Notes under the pieces: model-generated | Told to the model about the DNA's origin: nothing | Database searches by the model: none | The model's input: only the letters and a program-made list of their open reading frames with translations | Shown here: in pieces, positions 33,902-41,930 of the stretch | How positions within the stretch are numbered: position 1 is the stretch's first letter | Layout: each line of letters begins with the position of its first letter | Assembly (NCBI RefSeq): GCF_041927875.1 | Contig: NZ_JBHFHN010000001.1 | DNA length: 64,000 bases | Origin: Paracoccus sp041927875 | GTDB taxonomy: Bacteria; Pseudomonadota; Alphaproteobacteria; Rhodobacterales; Rhodobacteraceae | Reading direction: 5' to 3' (one strand) | Made by a program: the position numbers and the translations under genes

Positions 33902-34135
33902 TCAGACGGCTTCGCTGATGAACTTCACCGCATCGCCAAAGGTCTGGATGTTTTCGGCGGCGTCATCGGGGATTTCGATGCCGAACTCTTCTTCGAAGGC
34001 CATGACCAGTTCCACGGTGTCCAGGCTGTCGGCGCCCAGGTCATCGATGAAGGACGCGGATTCGGTCACCTTGTCCTCTTCGACGCCCAGATGTTCGACG
34101 ACGATCTTTTTCACGCGATCAGCGATATCGCTCAT
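33902..34135 (-). CDS. acpP: Acyl carrier protein
   Basis: Carries growing acyl chains on a phosphopantetheine arm. The 77 residues include the attachment site GADSLDTVELVM with Ser37. Acidic composition and size are typical. It follows fabG (139 bp gap) in the fabD-fabG-acpP series. AGGAAGAG precedes the ATG. Confidence 0.98.
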   Translation of the reverse strand: MSDIADRVKKIVVEHLGVEEDKVTESASFIDDLGADSLDTVELVMAFEEEFGIEIPDDAAENIQTFGDAVKFISEAV

Positions 34136-34274
34136 GTCTCTTCCTCAGTTGGCGGGCTTATGCCCAGTCAAATGCCCGCGAAACGCGAGGCGTCCGGTCT
34201 CCCGGAGGTCAGAACGGCTATATCACAGTGCGGCGAAGGCGCAAGCCATTTGCCCCACCGCCTGTGACGCGGCG

Positions 34275-35015
34275 TCACACCATCGCCATGCCGCCATTCA
34301 CATGCAGCGTGGCGCCGGTCACATAGCCCGCCTCGGGGCTGGCCAGGAACAGCACGGCCGCGGCGATCTCCTCGGGGGTGCCCATGCGACCGGCGGGGAT
34401 CTGGGTGTTGATCCGCGCCTTCTGGTCGTCGGTCAGCTTGTCGGTCATCGGCGTGGCGATGAAACCGGGGGCCACGCAGTTCACGGTGATGCCGCGGCTG
34501 GCGACCTCGGCGGCCAGGCTTTTGGTCATGCCGGTCAGCCCGGCCTTGGCGGCGGCATAGTTCCCCTGCCCCGCATTGCCGGTGGTGCCGACGACCGAGG
34601 TGACGCTGATGATCCGCCCCCAGCGGGCCTTCACCATCGACCGCAAGGCGGCGCGCGACAGCCGGAAGGCGCTGCCCAGATTGACGGCCAGCACCTGATC
34701 CCATTCCTCATCCGACATGCGCATGAACAGGTTGTCGCGGGTGATGCCGGCATTGTTCACCAGAATGTCGACCGGCCCGCCCATCGCCTCACCGGCCGCA
34801 GCGACAAGCCCCGCCACCGCCTGCGCATCGCCCAGATCGGCAGTGACCACATGGGCGCGATCGCCCAGTTCCGCGGCCAAAGCCTCCAGCGGCGCGGCCC
34901 GCGTGCCCGACAGCGCGACCACCGCCCCGGCCTGATGCAAGGCCCGCGCCACCGCGCCGCCAATCCCGCCCGAGGCTCCCGTCACCAGCGCCCGCTTCCC
35001 CGTCAGATCGAACAT
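34275..35015 (-). CDS. fabG: 3-oxoacyl-ACP reductase
   Basis: NADPH-dependent reductase of the fatty-acid cycle, 246 residues. It shows the SDR signature TGASGGIGGAVA, NNAG (VNNAGITRDN) and the Ser-Tyr-Lys set in SVTSVVGTTGNAGQGNYAAAK. It lies 61 bp after fabD. That gap is filled by a hairpin element whose last bases (AGAAAGGGA) also form the ribosome binding site of this gene. Confidence 0.98.
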   Translation of the reverse strand: MFDLTGKRALVTGASGGIGGAVARALHQAGAVVALSGTRAAPLEALAAELGDRAHVVTADLGDAQAVAGLVAAAGEAMGGPVDILVNNAGITRDNLFMRMSDEEWDQVLAVNLGSAFRLSRAALRSMVKARWGRIISVTSVVGTTGNAGQGNYAAAKAGLTGMTKSLAAEVASRGITVNCVAPGFIATPMTDKLTDDQKARINTQIPAGRMGTPEEIAAAVLFLASPEAGYVTGATLHVNGGMAMV

Positions 35016-35022
35016 CGCGATC

Positions 35023-35073
35023 CCTTTCTTTTTGGTGCAAATATCCTGGGGTCCGGGGCAAGGCCCCGGTCCA
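35023..35073 (-). repeat. GC-rich hairpin plus GATATTTGCACCAAAAAGAAAG element, copy 2
   Basis: Read on the minus strand: a stem CCGGGGC/GCCCCGG around CTT, then ACCCCAGGATATTTGCACC and AAAAAGAAAG. It is the same layout as the copies at 22517 and 54389. Here it occupies the whole gap between fabD and fabG. Confidence 0.6.
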
Positions 35074-35076
35074 CCC

Positions 35077-36006
35077 TCAGCCCTTCAGCGCCGCGATATC
35101 CTCGGGCGTGCCGATGGCGCGGGTCACGGCATCGGGCGCGATCCGCCGGATCATCCCCGACAAAGCCTTGCCCGCGCCGATTTCCCAGAACTCGGTCACG
35201 CCCTGATCGGCCATCCAGATCACCGATTCCCGCCAGCGGACCGAACCCGTCACCTGCTCGACCAGCAGGCGGCGGATATGGCCCGGCTCGGCCACCGCCT
35301 CGGCGCGGACATTGGCGACGACCGGCACGACGGGATCGCGGATCTCGGTCCCGGCCAGGCTGTTGGCCATCACCCCGGCAGCGTGCTGCATCAGCGCCGA
35401 ATGGAACGGGGCCGAGACCGGCAGCGCGAGTGCGCGCTTGGCGCCGCGCTCCTTGGCCAGGGCCATGGCGCGTTCGACCGCGGCCTTGTGGCCGGAAATC
35501 ACCACCTGCGCGGGGTCATTGTCATTTGCGGCCTGCACGACATCCTCGCCCGCGGCCTCGCGCGCGATCGCGTCGACCGCCTCGAAATCGAGGCCGAGGA
35601 TCGCGGCCATCGCGCCCTCGCCCACCGGCACCGCCTCTTGCATGGCTTGGCCGCGCACGCGCAGCAGCCGCGCGGTGTCCCACAGGCTTAGCGCCCCCGC
35701 CGCGCACAAGGCCGAATATTCGCCCAGCGAATGCCCCGCGACATAGGCGGCATCGCTGACCGCGTAACCCTCGGCCTCAAGCGCGCGCATCGCGGCGATG
35801 GATGTCGCCATCAGCGCCGGTTGCGCATTGGCGGTCAGCGTCAGGGTCTCGGCGTCCCCCTCCCAGATCAGCGCCGACAGCTTTTCGCCCAAGGCCTCGT
35901 CGACCTCATCGAACACCGCGCGCGCGGCCGGATAGGCCTCGGCCAAGGCCCGGCCCATGCCGATGGTCTGGGCGCCCTGGCCCGGGAACACGAAAGCACG
36001 GCTCAT
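35077..36006 (-). CDS. fabD: Malonyl-CoA:ACP transacylase
   Basis: Loads malonyl groups onto ACP. The 309 residues begin FVFPGQGAQTIGMGRAL and carry the nucleophile elbow GHSLGEYSAL (Ser93) with the partner His further down (SAPFHSALM). First gene of fabD-fabG-acpP; GAGGGTCAAG precedes the ATG. The promoter is expected in the 202-bp gap to the divergent ribosomal protein operon. Confidence 0.97.
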   Translation of the reverse strand: MSRAFVFPGQGAQTIGMGRALAEAYPAARAVFDEVDEALGEKLSALIWEGDAETLTLTANAQPALMATSIAAMRALEAEGYAVSDAAYVAGHSLGEYSALCAAGALSLWDTARLLRVRGQAMQEAVPVGEGAMAAILGLDFEAVDAIAREAAGEDVVQAANDNDPAQVVISGHKAAVERAMALAKERGAKRALALPVSAPFHSALMQHAAGVMANSLAGTEIRDPVVPVVANVRAEAVAEPGHIRRLLVEQVTGSVRWRESVIWMADQGVTEFWEIGAGKALSGMIRRIAPDAVTRAIGTPEDIAALKG

Positions 36007-36079
36007 CTTGACCCTCCGTCATTGTGCCCCACCCTGTTAGCGCCGCCCCGCGACTTGCGCAAGAAACCCCGGTTTTGCC

Positions 36080-36107
36080 TTGCGCGGCCCGCGTTTCCCG
36101 CTATAAG
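36080..36107 (+). promoter_or_regulatory. Putative sigma70-type promoter of rpsF operon
   Basis: TTGCGC at 36080-36085 and TATAAG at 36102-36107 are separated by 16 bases, about 100 bp before rpsF. It is the only such pair noticed in the gap. It was found by eye, without scoring. Confidence 0.4.
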
Positions 36108-36114
36108 GCCGCAT

Positions 36115-36165
36115 CCTTCCGCTTTCACGAAACCGGCGCAGCCTCTCGTGGCGGGTTGCGGAAGG
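36115..36165 (+). promoter_or_regulatory. Candidate S6:S18 leader RNA hairpin
   Basis: CCTTCCGC at 36115-36122 pairs with GCGGAAGG at 36158-36165. Inside, CACGA at 36126-36130 pairs with TCGTG at 36146-36150, around a loop containing CCGGCGCAGCC. Ribosomal proteins S6 and S18 are known to bind a conserved leader structure on their own mRNA in many bacteria, and this is the right place for it. The match to that consensus was not tested. Confidence 0.4.
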
Positions 36166-36208
36166 TGTCACCCGCCTATGAAGCGCGCCCGAGACGACAG
36201 GAGCTTAC

Positions 36209-36628
36209 ATGCCGCTTTATGAGCATGTGCTGATCGCGCGTCAGGATCTGTCCAACGCGCAGGCCGAAGGCCTGATGGATCACTTTTCCTCGGTTTTGAC
36301 CGACAACGGCGGCAAGGTCGTTGATCGTGAATACTGGGGCGTGAAGACCATGGCCTACAAGATCAACAAGAACCGCAAGGGCCATTACGGCTATCTGCGC
36401 ACCGACGCGCCGTCGGCCGCCGTTCAGGAAATGGAACGTCTGGCCCGCCTGCATGACGATGTGATGCGCGTGCTGACCATCAAGGTCGATGCGCATGAGG
36501 AAGGCCCCTCGATGCAGATGCAAAAGCGTGATGAGCGCGGTGACCGTGGCGATCGCGGCGACCGTGGTGATCGCGGTGACCGTGGTGACCGTGGTGACCG
36601 TGGCGGCGAACGCCGCGAGCGTCGCTAA
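36209..36628 (+). CDS. rpsF: 30S ribosomal protein S6
   Basis: Small-subunit protein that binds S18 and 16S rRNA. The 139 residues start with the usual MPLYEHVLIARQDLS and keep GVKTMAYKINKNRKGHY and RVLTIKVD. The end departs from E. coli-type S6: after residue about 108 it is a run of GDR tripeptides followed by GGERRERR, a basic disordered tail. It heads rpsF-rpsR-rplI; AGGAGC precedes the ATG. Confidence 0.97.
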   Translation: MPLYEHVLIARQDLSNAQAEGLMDHFSSVLTDNGGKVVDREYWGVKTMAYKINKNRKGHYGYLRTDAPSAAVQEMERLARLHDDVMRVLTIKVDAHEEGPSMQMQKRDERGDRGDRGDRGDRGDRGDRGDRGGERRERR

Positions 36629-36651
36629 GCGCATCGGAAAGGATCTGAAAC

Positions 36652-36879
36652 ATGGCCAACAAACCGTTTTTCCGTCGCCGCAAGGTCTGCCCGTTCTCGG
36701 GTGAGAACGCGCCCGCGATCGATTACAAGGACACCCGTCTGCTGCAGCGCTACATCAGCGAACGCGGCAAGATCGTGCCCGCCCGCATCACCGCCGTGTC
36801 GGCGAAGAAGCAGCGTGAACTGGCCCGCGCCATCAAGCGCGCCCGCTTCCTCGCCCTGCTGCCCTACGCCGTGAAATAA
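36652..36879 (+). CDS. rpsR: 30S ribosomal protein S18
   Basis: A 75-residue platform protein of the small subunit that pairs with S6. Typical sequence: FFRRRKVCPFSGENAPAIDYKD, RYISERGKIVPARITAVSAKKQR and ARFLALLPYA. It lies 23 bp after rpsF. Confidence 0.98.
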   Translation: MANKPFFRRRKVCPFSGENAPAIDYKDTRLLQRYISERGKIVPARITAVSAKKQRELARAIKRARFLALLPYAVK

Positions 36880-36890
36880 GGGGAAGACAG

Positions 36891-37469
36891 ATGCAAGTCA
36901 TTCTTCTGGAACGCGTGGCCAAGCTGGGCCAGATGGGCGATGTCGTGACCGTCAAGGACGGCTACGCCCGCAACTTCCTGCTGCCGCAAAACAAGGCGCT
37001 GCGCGCCAGCGACGCCAATATCAAGGCGTTCGAGGGCCGCAAGGCCGAGCTGGAAGCCCGCAACCTGGAAACCAAGAAAGAGGCTCAGGCCCTGGCTGAA
37101 AAGCTGGACGGTCAGGTCTTCGTGGTGATCCGCTCTGCCTCGGATGGTGGTGCGCTGTATGGTTCGGTCAGCCCGCGTGACGCCGCCGATGCGGCCGAGG
37201 CCGGCGGCTTCAAGGTCGACCGCAAGCAGTTCGCCCTGATCGCCCCGATCAAGGATCTGGGCCTGCACCAGGTGTCGGTCTCGCTGCACCCCGAGGTGGA
37301 CGCGACCATCACCCTGAACGTCGCCCGTTCGGCCGAGGAAGCCGAGCTTCAGGCCTCGGGCAAGTCGATTCAGGAACTCGCCGCCGAGGCTGACGCCGAA
37401 GCCGAGTTCGAGATCGCCGAACTGTTCGACGAGATCGGCGCCGCCGGTCAGGACGAAGATCAGGCCTGA
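36891..37469 (+). CDS. rplI: 50S ribosomal protein L9
   Basis: Large-subunit protein with the N-terminal rRNA-binding motif MQVILLERVAKLGQMGDVVTVKDGYARNFLLPQ, a connecting helix and a C-terminal domain. At 192 residues it is about 40 longer than E. coli L9. The extra part is an acidic tail rich in Glu and Ala (from about 150). It ends the operon, with a terminator 25 bp downstream. Confidence 0.97.
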   Translation: MQVILLERVAKLGQMGDVVTVKDGYARNFLLPQNKALRASDANIKAFEGRKAELEARNLETKKEAQALAEKLDGQVFVVIRSASDGGALYGSVSPRDAADAAEAGGFKVDRKQFALIAPIKDLGLHQVSVSLHPEVDATITLNVARSAEEAELQASGKSIQELAAEADAEAEFEIAELFDEIGAAGQDEDQA

Positions 37470-37493
37470 TCGATCGGTCAACCAGGATCATGG

Positions 37494-37523
37494 AACCGCG
37501 CCCACCGGGCGCGGTTTTCTTTT
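37494..37523 (+). terminator. Terminator of the rpsF-rpsR-rplI operon
   Basis: The stem AACCGCGCCC/GGGCGCGGTT with a 3-base loop is followed by TTCTTTT. It is a strong intrinsic terminator 25 bp after rplI. Confidence 0.9.
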
Positions 37524-37611
37524 GTGCGCAGCTTCGATCTTTGGCCGGTTCGGCCGCCGGCCACCAGACAATCGCCCCGACGCACCCTGCCAACCCGCGA
37601 AAGGACTGATC

Positions 37612-38679
37612 ATGACCCGCCCCCTTCCCCTGATTGCGCTGATTGCGGCACTGGCTGCTGGGCTTTCCCCCAATCCCTTGATCGCGCAGGAAAACGCTGG
37701 TGCCAACCAAGCCGTTGCACCGGATTTCGCGTCCGATATCATCGCGCGGTTCGATTTTCCCTGGGCGCTCCTGCCGCTGCCTGACGGCGGCTTTCTGGTG
37801 ACGGAACGCGGCGGGCGGCTGTGGCGGGTCAGCGCGGCGGGCGACAAGACCGAGATCACCGGCCTGCCCACGGTCGAAGCCAGCGGCCAGAACGGGCTGC
37901 ACGACATTGCCCTTGCCCCCGATGGCAGCCTGCGGCTGACCGCCGTGGTGCCGGGCGCGGCGCGGGGCGGCGATCTGGCGCTGTTCTCGGCGCGGCTTGA
38001 GGGCGAGCGTCTGGCGGATCTGCGTGAAGTCTGGCGTCAGACCCCGCCCGGCGGCGGCGGTCAGCCCGGCGCGGTGATGGCCTTTGACGGCGCGGGCAAC
38101 CTGTTCCTGACCGTCGGCGACCTGATGCGCCCGGATGAGATGGGCGGGGATGCGCTGCGTGGCGTGATCCTGCGCTTTGATGCGGATGGGGGCGTGCCGC
38201 AGGTCTGGTCACGCGGCCATCGCAACCCCTACGGTCTGGTCTTTGACGATCAAGGCCGACTTTGGTCGCATGAAATGGGTCCGCGCGGCGGCGATGAGCT
38301 GAATCTGATCGTCGAGGGTCGCGATTACGGCTGGCCCGAGGTCTCGAACGGCGACCATTACAACGGCAGGCCGATCCCCGATCATCCGACGCGCCCCGAT
38401 CTGGCGCCGCCGGCGCTTTACTGGACGCCGGTGATCGCGCCCGCCGGGATGATCCAGGTCGGTGGCCCGGTCTTTGCCGACTGGGCGGGCGACCTGCTGG
38501 TCGGGGGGCTGGCCAGCCAGGCGCTGATCCGGGTGCGGCCCGATGCGGAAGGCCGCGCCTCCGAGGTTGCGCGCTATGACATGGGCGCGCGGATCCGCGA
38601 TGTGGCGCAGACCGTCGATGGCGCGATCTGGGTGATCGAGGATGCCGACAACGGCGCGCTGCGGCGACTGACGCGCTAA
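37612..38679 (+). CDS. PQQ-dependent sugar dehydrogenase (Glucose/Sorbosone dehydrogenase fold)
   Basis: A periplasmic beta-propeller protein of 355 residues with a signal peptide ending near residue 29 (NPLIAQ). Family motifs: PWALLPLPDGGFLVTERGGRL, GHRNPYGLVFDDQGRLWSHEMGPRGGDELN, and DYGWPEVSNGDHYNG. The E. coli homologue Ylii is a soluble aldose dehydrogenase that needs added PQQ. No PQQ synthesis genes are in the window. The start is the ATG before TRPLPLIAL, after AAAGGACTGATC. Confidence 0.92.
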   Translation: MTRPLPLIALIAALAAGLSPNPLIAQENAGANQAVAPDFASDIIARFDFPWALLPLPDGGFLVTERGGRLWRVSAAGDKTEITGLPTVEASGQNGLHDIALAPDGSLRLTAVVPGAARGGDLALFSARLEGERLADLREVWRQTPPGGGGQPGAVMAFDGAGNLFLTVGDLMRPDEMGGDALRGVILRFDADGGVPQVWSRGHRNPYGLVFDDQGRLWSHEMGPRGGDELNLIVEGRDYGWPEVSNGDHYNGRPIPDHPTRPDLAPPALYWTPVIAPAGMIQVGGPVFADWAGDLLVGGLASQALIRVRPDAEGRASEVARYDMGARIRDVAQTVDGAIWVIEDADNGALRRLTR

Positions 38680-38759
38680 GGCGGGAAACCAAAGCCGCGC
38701 CCGTGCGTTAGCTGAACTGACACGGGCATCCATTCGCCCCTCTGACACGGAAAGGGCCG

Positions 38760-40175
38760 ATGATGACCGACCAGCCGCTGCGCGACGACGCCACGGATCC
38801 GGATGACGCCGCGCGCGGCAAGATGATCCTGCTGGGGCTGGGTGCCGCAGCACTTGGCGTGCTGGTCGCCCGCCGCGCCCCCGAGACGGCCGACAAGATC
38901 GTGCGGGTCGAGGAACGGCTGGGCGGTGCGGCGGCGACGCTGGCCGCGGGCGGCGGCGTGGCGGCGGGGTTTGCCGCGCTGAAAGACGACGCCCCCCCTG
39001 CCCGCCGGTCCGCCATTCTTGACTGGATCACCGATGAGGCGCAGGCCCGGATGATCGGTGCGATCAGCGGTCAGCCCGTCGATCGCCCCCCTGTCGGCAC
39101 GCAACTGGCGATGCTGGCGCGCGTTGCGGGCGACCGGCTGACCCATCCGGGTAAGGACAGGGCCAAGGCCGGGCTGAAGGGCAAGGCCGATACCGATAAA
39201 TCCGATGACGCCCCCGACACCGCCGAAGGCGCGCGCAGCGGCCCCGGACGCGGCATCGACGCAGACAGCCCGACCGAGATCCCGGCGCGCGGCTGGTTCG
39301 ACGTGCTCAAGCGCACCGCCCGCGAAATCGGCAAGGACCGGGTCATTACCTTTGCCGGCGGCATCACCTTTTTCGCGCTTCTGGCCTTGTTTCCGGCGAT
39401 CACCGCGCTTGTCTCGATCTATGGCCTGTTCGCGGATCAGGCGACCATCGCGGGCCATGTCGACGCATTGTCGGCCTTTGTCCCCGAGGGCGGGCTTGAG
39501 ATCATCACCGGCCAGATCGAGCGGATCAGCAGCGCTGACGGCACTGCGCTTGGGATCGCATCGCTGGTGTCGCTGGCTGTCGCGCTGTGGTCGGCCAATG
39601 GCGGCATGAAGGCGATGATCGAGGGGCTGAACGTCGCTTATGGCGAACATGAACAGCGCGGCTTCTTCAAGCTGAATGCAACCGCTTTCGGCTTTACGCT
39701 GGGGGCGATGGCGCTGATCATCGGCATGATCGGTGTGATCGCGGTGATCCCGGCGCTGCTGGCCTGGCTGCCGTTCTCGCCCTCGGCCGAGGCGCTGATG
39801 ACCTGGGGCCGCTGGCCGCTGGTGTTCGTGCTGATGATGATCGTGCTGGCCGCGCTATACCGCTTTGGCCCCTCGCGGCAGGATGCGCGCTTTGCCTGGA
39901 CGGCGCCCGGCACCATCGTTGCCGCCATCGGGCTGATGGGCTTTTCGATGCTGTTTTCGTGGTATGCGGCGAACTTCGCCAATTACAACCAGACCTATGG
40001 CAGCCTGGGCGCGGCCATCGGTTTCATGACCTGGATGTGGCTGTCGGCGACGATCATCCTGGCCGGGGCCGAGCTGAACCACGAGACCGAGCGCCAGACC
40101 GCGCGCGACACCACCACCGGCCCCGACAAGCCGCTGGGCGCGCGCGGTGCGCATGGTGCCGATACGGTTGCCTAA
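38760..40175 (+). CDS. YihY/BrkB family membrane protein
   Basis: An inner-membrane protein of 471 residues. The C-terminal 300 residues form the YihY/BrkB domain with about six spans (FAGGITFFALLALFPAITALVSIYGLF; ALWSANGGMKAMIEGLNVAYGE; YGSLGAAIGFMTWMWLSATIILAGAELNHE). The N-terminal 170 residues are an extension with one or two weak hydrophobic segments and a charged linker; this part is not in the E. coli protein. The function of the family is unclear; the RNase BN name is historical and wrong. Its stop overlaps the convergent ggt stop by four bases. Confidence 0.9.
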   Translation: MMTDQPLRDDATDPDDAARGKMILLGLGAAALGVLVARRAPETADKIVRVEERLGGAAATLAAGGGVAAGFAALKDDAPPARRSAILDWITDEAQARMIGAISGQPVDRPPVGTQLAMLARVAGDRLTHPGKDRAKAGLKGKADTDKSDDAPDTAEGARSGPGRGIDADSPTEIPARGWFDVLKRTAREIGKDRVITFAGGITFFALLALFPAITALVSIYGLFADQATIAGHVDALSAFVPEGGLEIITGQIERISSADGTALGIASLVSLAVALWSANGGMKAMIEGLNVAYGEHEQRGFFKLNATAFGFTLGAMALIIGMIGVIAVIPALLAWLPFSPSAEALMTWGRWPLVFVLMMIVLAALYRFGPSRQDARFAWTAPGTIVAAIGLMGFSMLFSWYAANFANYNQTYGSLGAAIGFMTWMWLSATIILAGAELNHETERQTARDTTTGPDKPLGARGAHGADTVA

Positions 40176-41926
40176 CGGCCCATTGCCGCGCCCTGCGCGC
40201 TGCGGATGGTGGCGGCGGCGGACAGGCTGCCGTCGCCTTCGCGTCGCGCCGCGGTCAGGCGGGCGGCGCTTTTCGCCGGGATCAGGGTGACCTGATGGCC
40301 GCGCGCGCGCAGCCCCGCGATGGTGGCTTCGGGCATGTCATCCTCGATCACGATCTGGCCGGGCTGGCGCGTGCGCGGATAGAATGAGGATGGGAAATCC
40401 ATGATATGCAGCACCGGCGCATCCATCGCCGCTTGCAGATCCATCCCGAACACCGCGTGGCGCAGGAAGAATTGCAGGCACCATTGATCCTGCTGATCGC
40501 CACCGGGCGTGCCGAAGGCCAGGCTCGCGCCGTCCTGATGACGCGCCAGCGAGGGCGTCAGCGTGGTGCGCGGCCGCCGCCCCGGCGCCAGCGAGGTCGG
40601 CAGCCCCTCCGCCAGCCAGAACATCTGCGCGCGGCTGTTCAGGCAAAAGCCCAGGTCGGGGATGACCGGGCTGCTTTGCAGCCACCCGCCCGAGGGCGTG
40701 GCCGAGACCACATTGCCCCAGCGATCGATTGCGTCCAGATGCACGGTATCGCCGCGCGGCGGGGCCAGATGCGCCATCGTCGGTTCATAGACGCCGCCTT
40801 CGGGGCGCGACAGCCGGTCGATCAGCGCAAGGCCGCGCGTGACCTGCGGCGCGTAACCGGGCAGCGTGCCGGGGCGCAGATCAAGGCCGGCGCGGTCACC
40901 GATCTGGGCGCGGCGCGCGGCGGCATAGTCGGGTGACAGCAGCCCTGCCAGCGGCACATCGGCATGGTCGGGATCGCCGTAATAGATCTCGCGGTCGGCA
41001 AAGGCCAGTTTCATCGCTTCGGCCAGCAGGTGCAGGTAATCCGGGCCAAGCGGGTCCATCGCCGCCAGATCGTCACGCGCGAGCATCGCCAGCACTTGCA
41101 GAAACAGCGGCCCCTGCGACCACGGCCCGGCCTTGGCAAGCTGCCAGCCGTGGAAATCAAGCACCGCCGGTGCCTCCCACCGGGCGGCGTAGCCGGCCAG
41201 ATCGGCGGCTGACAGAACCCCGGCATGGGCCGCGCCTGATCCATCCATGAAGGGCTGGCGGCAGAAGGCATCGATGCGGTCCGCGACGAAGCCGCGATAA
41301 AAGGCGTCGCGCGCGGCCTCGATCCGGGCCTCGCGCGTGGGGGCTTGGCCCGCGATGTCCAGGATGCGCCGCCAGGTCGCGGCCAGCACCGGGTTGCGAA
41401 AGGTTTGCCCGCCCTGCGGCGGCTGGCCGCCCGGCAGCCAGCATTGCGCCGATCCCGGCCAATGTGCGCGAAAGTGATCGGCCAGCCCCGCAATGGCCTG
41501 GGCCGCGCGCGGCAGGATCGGGTGGCCCTGATCCGCCAGATGGATCGCGGGTTCCATCACCGTGGCCAGATCCAGCGTGCCGTGATCGCGCAGCATCAGC
41601 ATCCAGCCGTCGAAGGCGCCGGGGATGACGGTTGCCAACAGCCCGTCGCCGGGGATCAGCGACAGACCCTGGTCGCGGTAATGGGCGATGCTCGCGCCCT
41701 CAGGCGCGGGGCCTTGCGCGCACAGCACCTGCACATCATCGCCCCGCTGAAGGATCGCGGGCAGATCGCCGCCCGGACCGTTCAGATGCGGCTCGACCAC
41801 CTGCAAGGCGAGGCCGGTGGCGACGGCGGCATCGACCGCATTGCCGCCCTGCTCCAGCATCGCTATGCCGGCCTTTGCGCCCAGTTCATGCGTGGCCGCG
41901 ACCACGCCGAAACGTCCCTTGATCAT
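40172..41926 (-). CDS. ggt: Gamma-glutamyltransferase family protein
   Basis: An Ntn-hydrolase that splits or transfers gamma-glutamyl groups, for example from glutathione. The 584 residues self-cleave before a Thr; GDTVHLDAIDRWGNVVS holds the likely nucleophile Thr, and PGGDLPAIL and SGGWLQSSP are other family blocks. No signal peptide is visible, so it resembles the cytoplasmic YwrD-type group. It begins five bases after the last transporter gene, so it is the final gene of the peptide-transport operon. This supports gamma-glutamyl peptides or glutathione as the imported substrate. An oxamate amidohydrolase-like activity is the main alternative. Confidence 0.9.
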   Translation of the reverse strand: MIKGRFGVVAATHELGAKAGIAMLEQGGNAVDAAVATGLALQVVEPHLNGPGGDLPAILQRGDDVQVLCAQGPAPEGASIAHYRDQGLSLIPGDGLLATVIPGAFDGWMLMLRDHGTLDLATVMEPAIHLADQGHPILPRAAQAIAGLADHFRAHWPGSAQCWLPGGQPPQGGQTFRNPVLAATWRRILDIAGQAPTREARIEAARDAFYRGFVADRIDAFCRQPFMDGSGAAHAGVLSAADLAGYAARWEAPAVLDFHGWQLAKAGPWSQGPLFLQVLAMLARDDLAAMDPLGPDYLHLLAEAMKLAFADREIYYGDPDHADVPLAGLLSPDYAAARRAQIGDRAGLDLRPGTLPGYAPQVTRGLALIDRLSRPEGGVYEPTMAHLAPPRGDTVHLDAIDRWGNVVSATPSGGWLQSSPVIPDLGFCLNSRAQMFWLAEGLPTSLAPGRRPRTTLTPSLARHQDGASLAFGTPGGDQQDQWCLQFFLRHAVFGMDLQAAMDAPVLHIMDFPSSFYPRTRQPGQIVIEDDMPEATIAGLRARGHQVTLIPAKSAARLTAARREGDGSLSAAATIRSAQGAAMGR

Positions 41927-41930
41927 CGCA

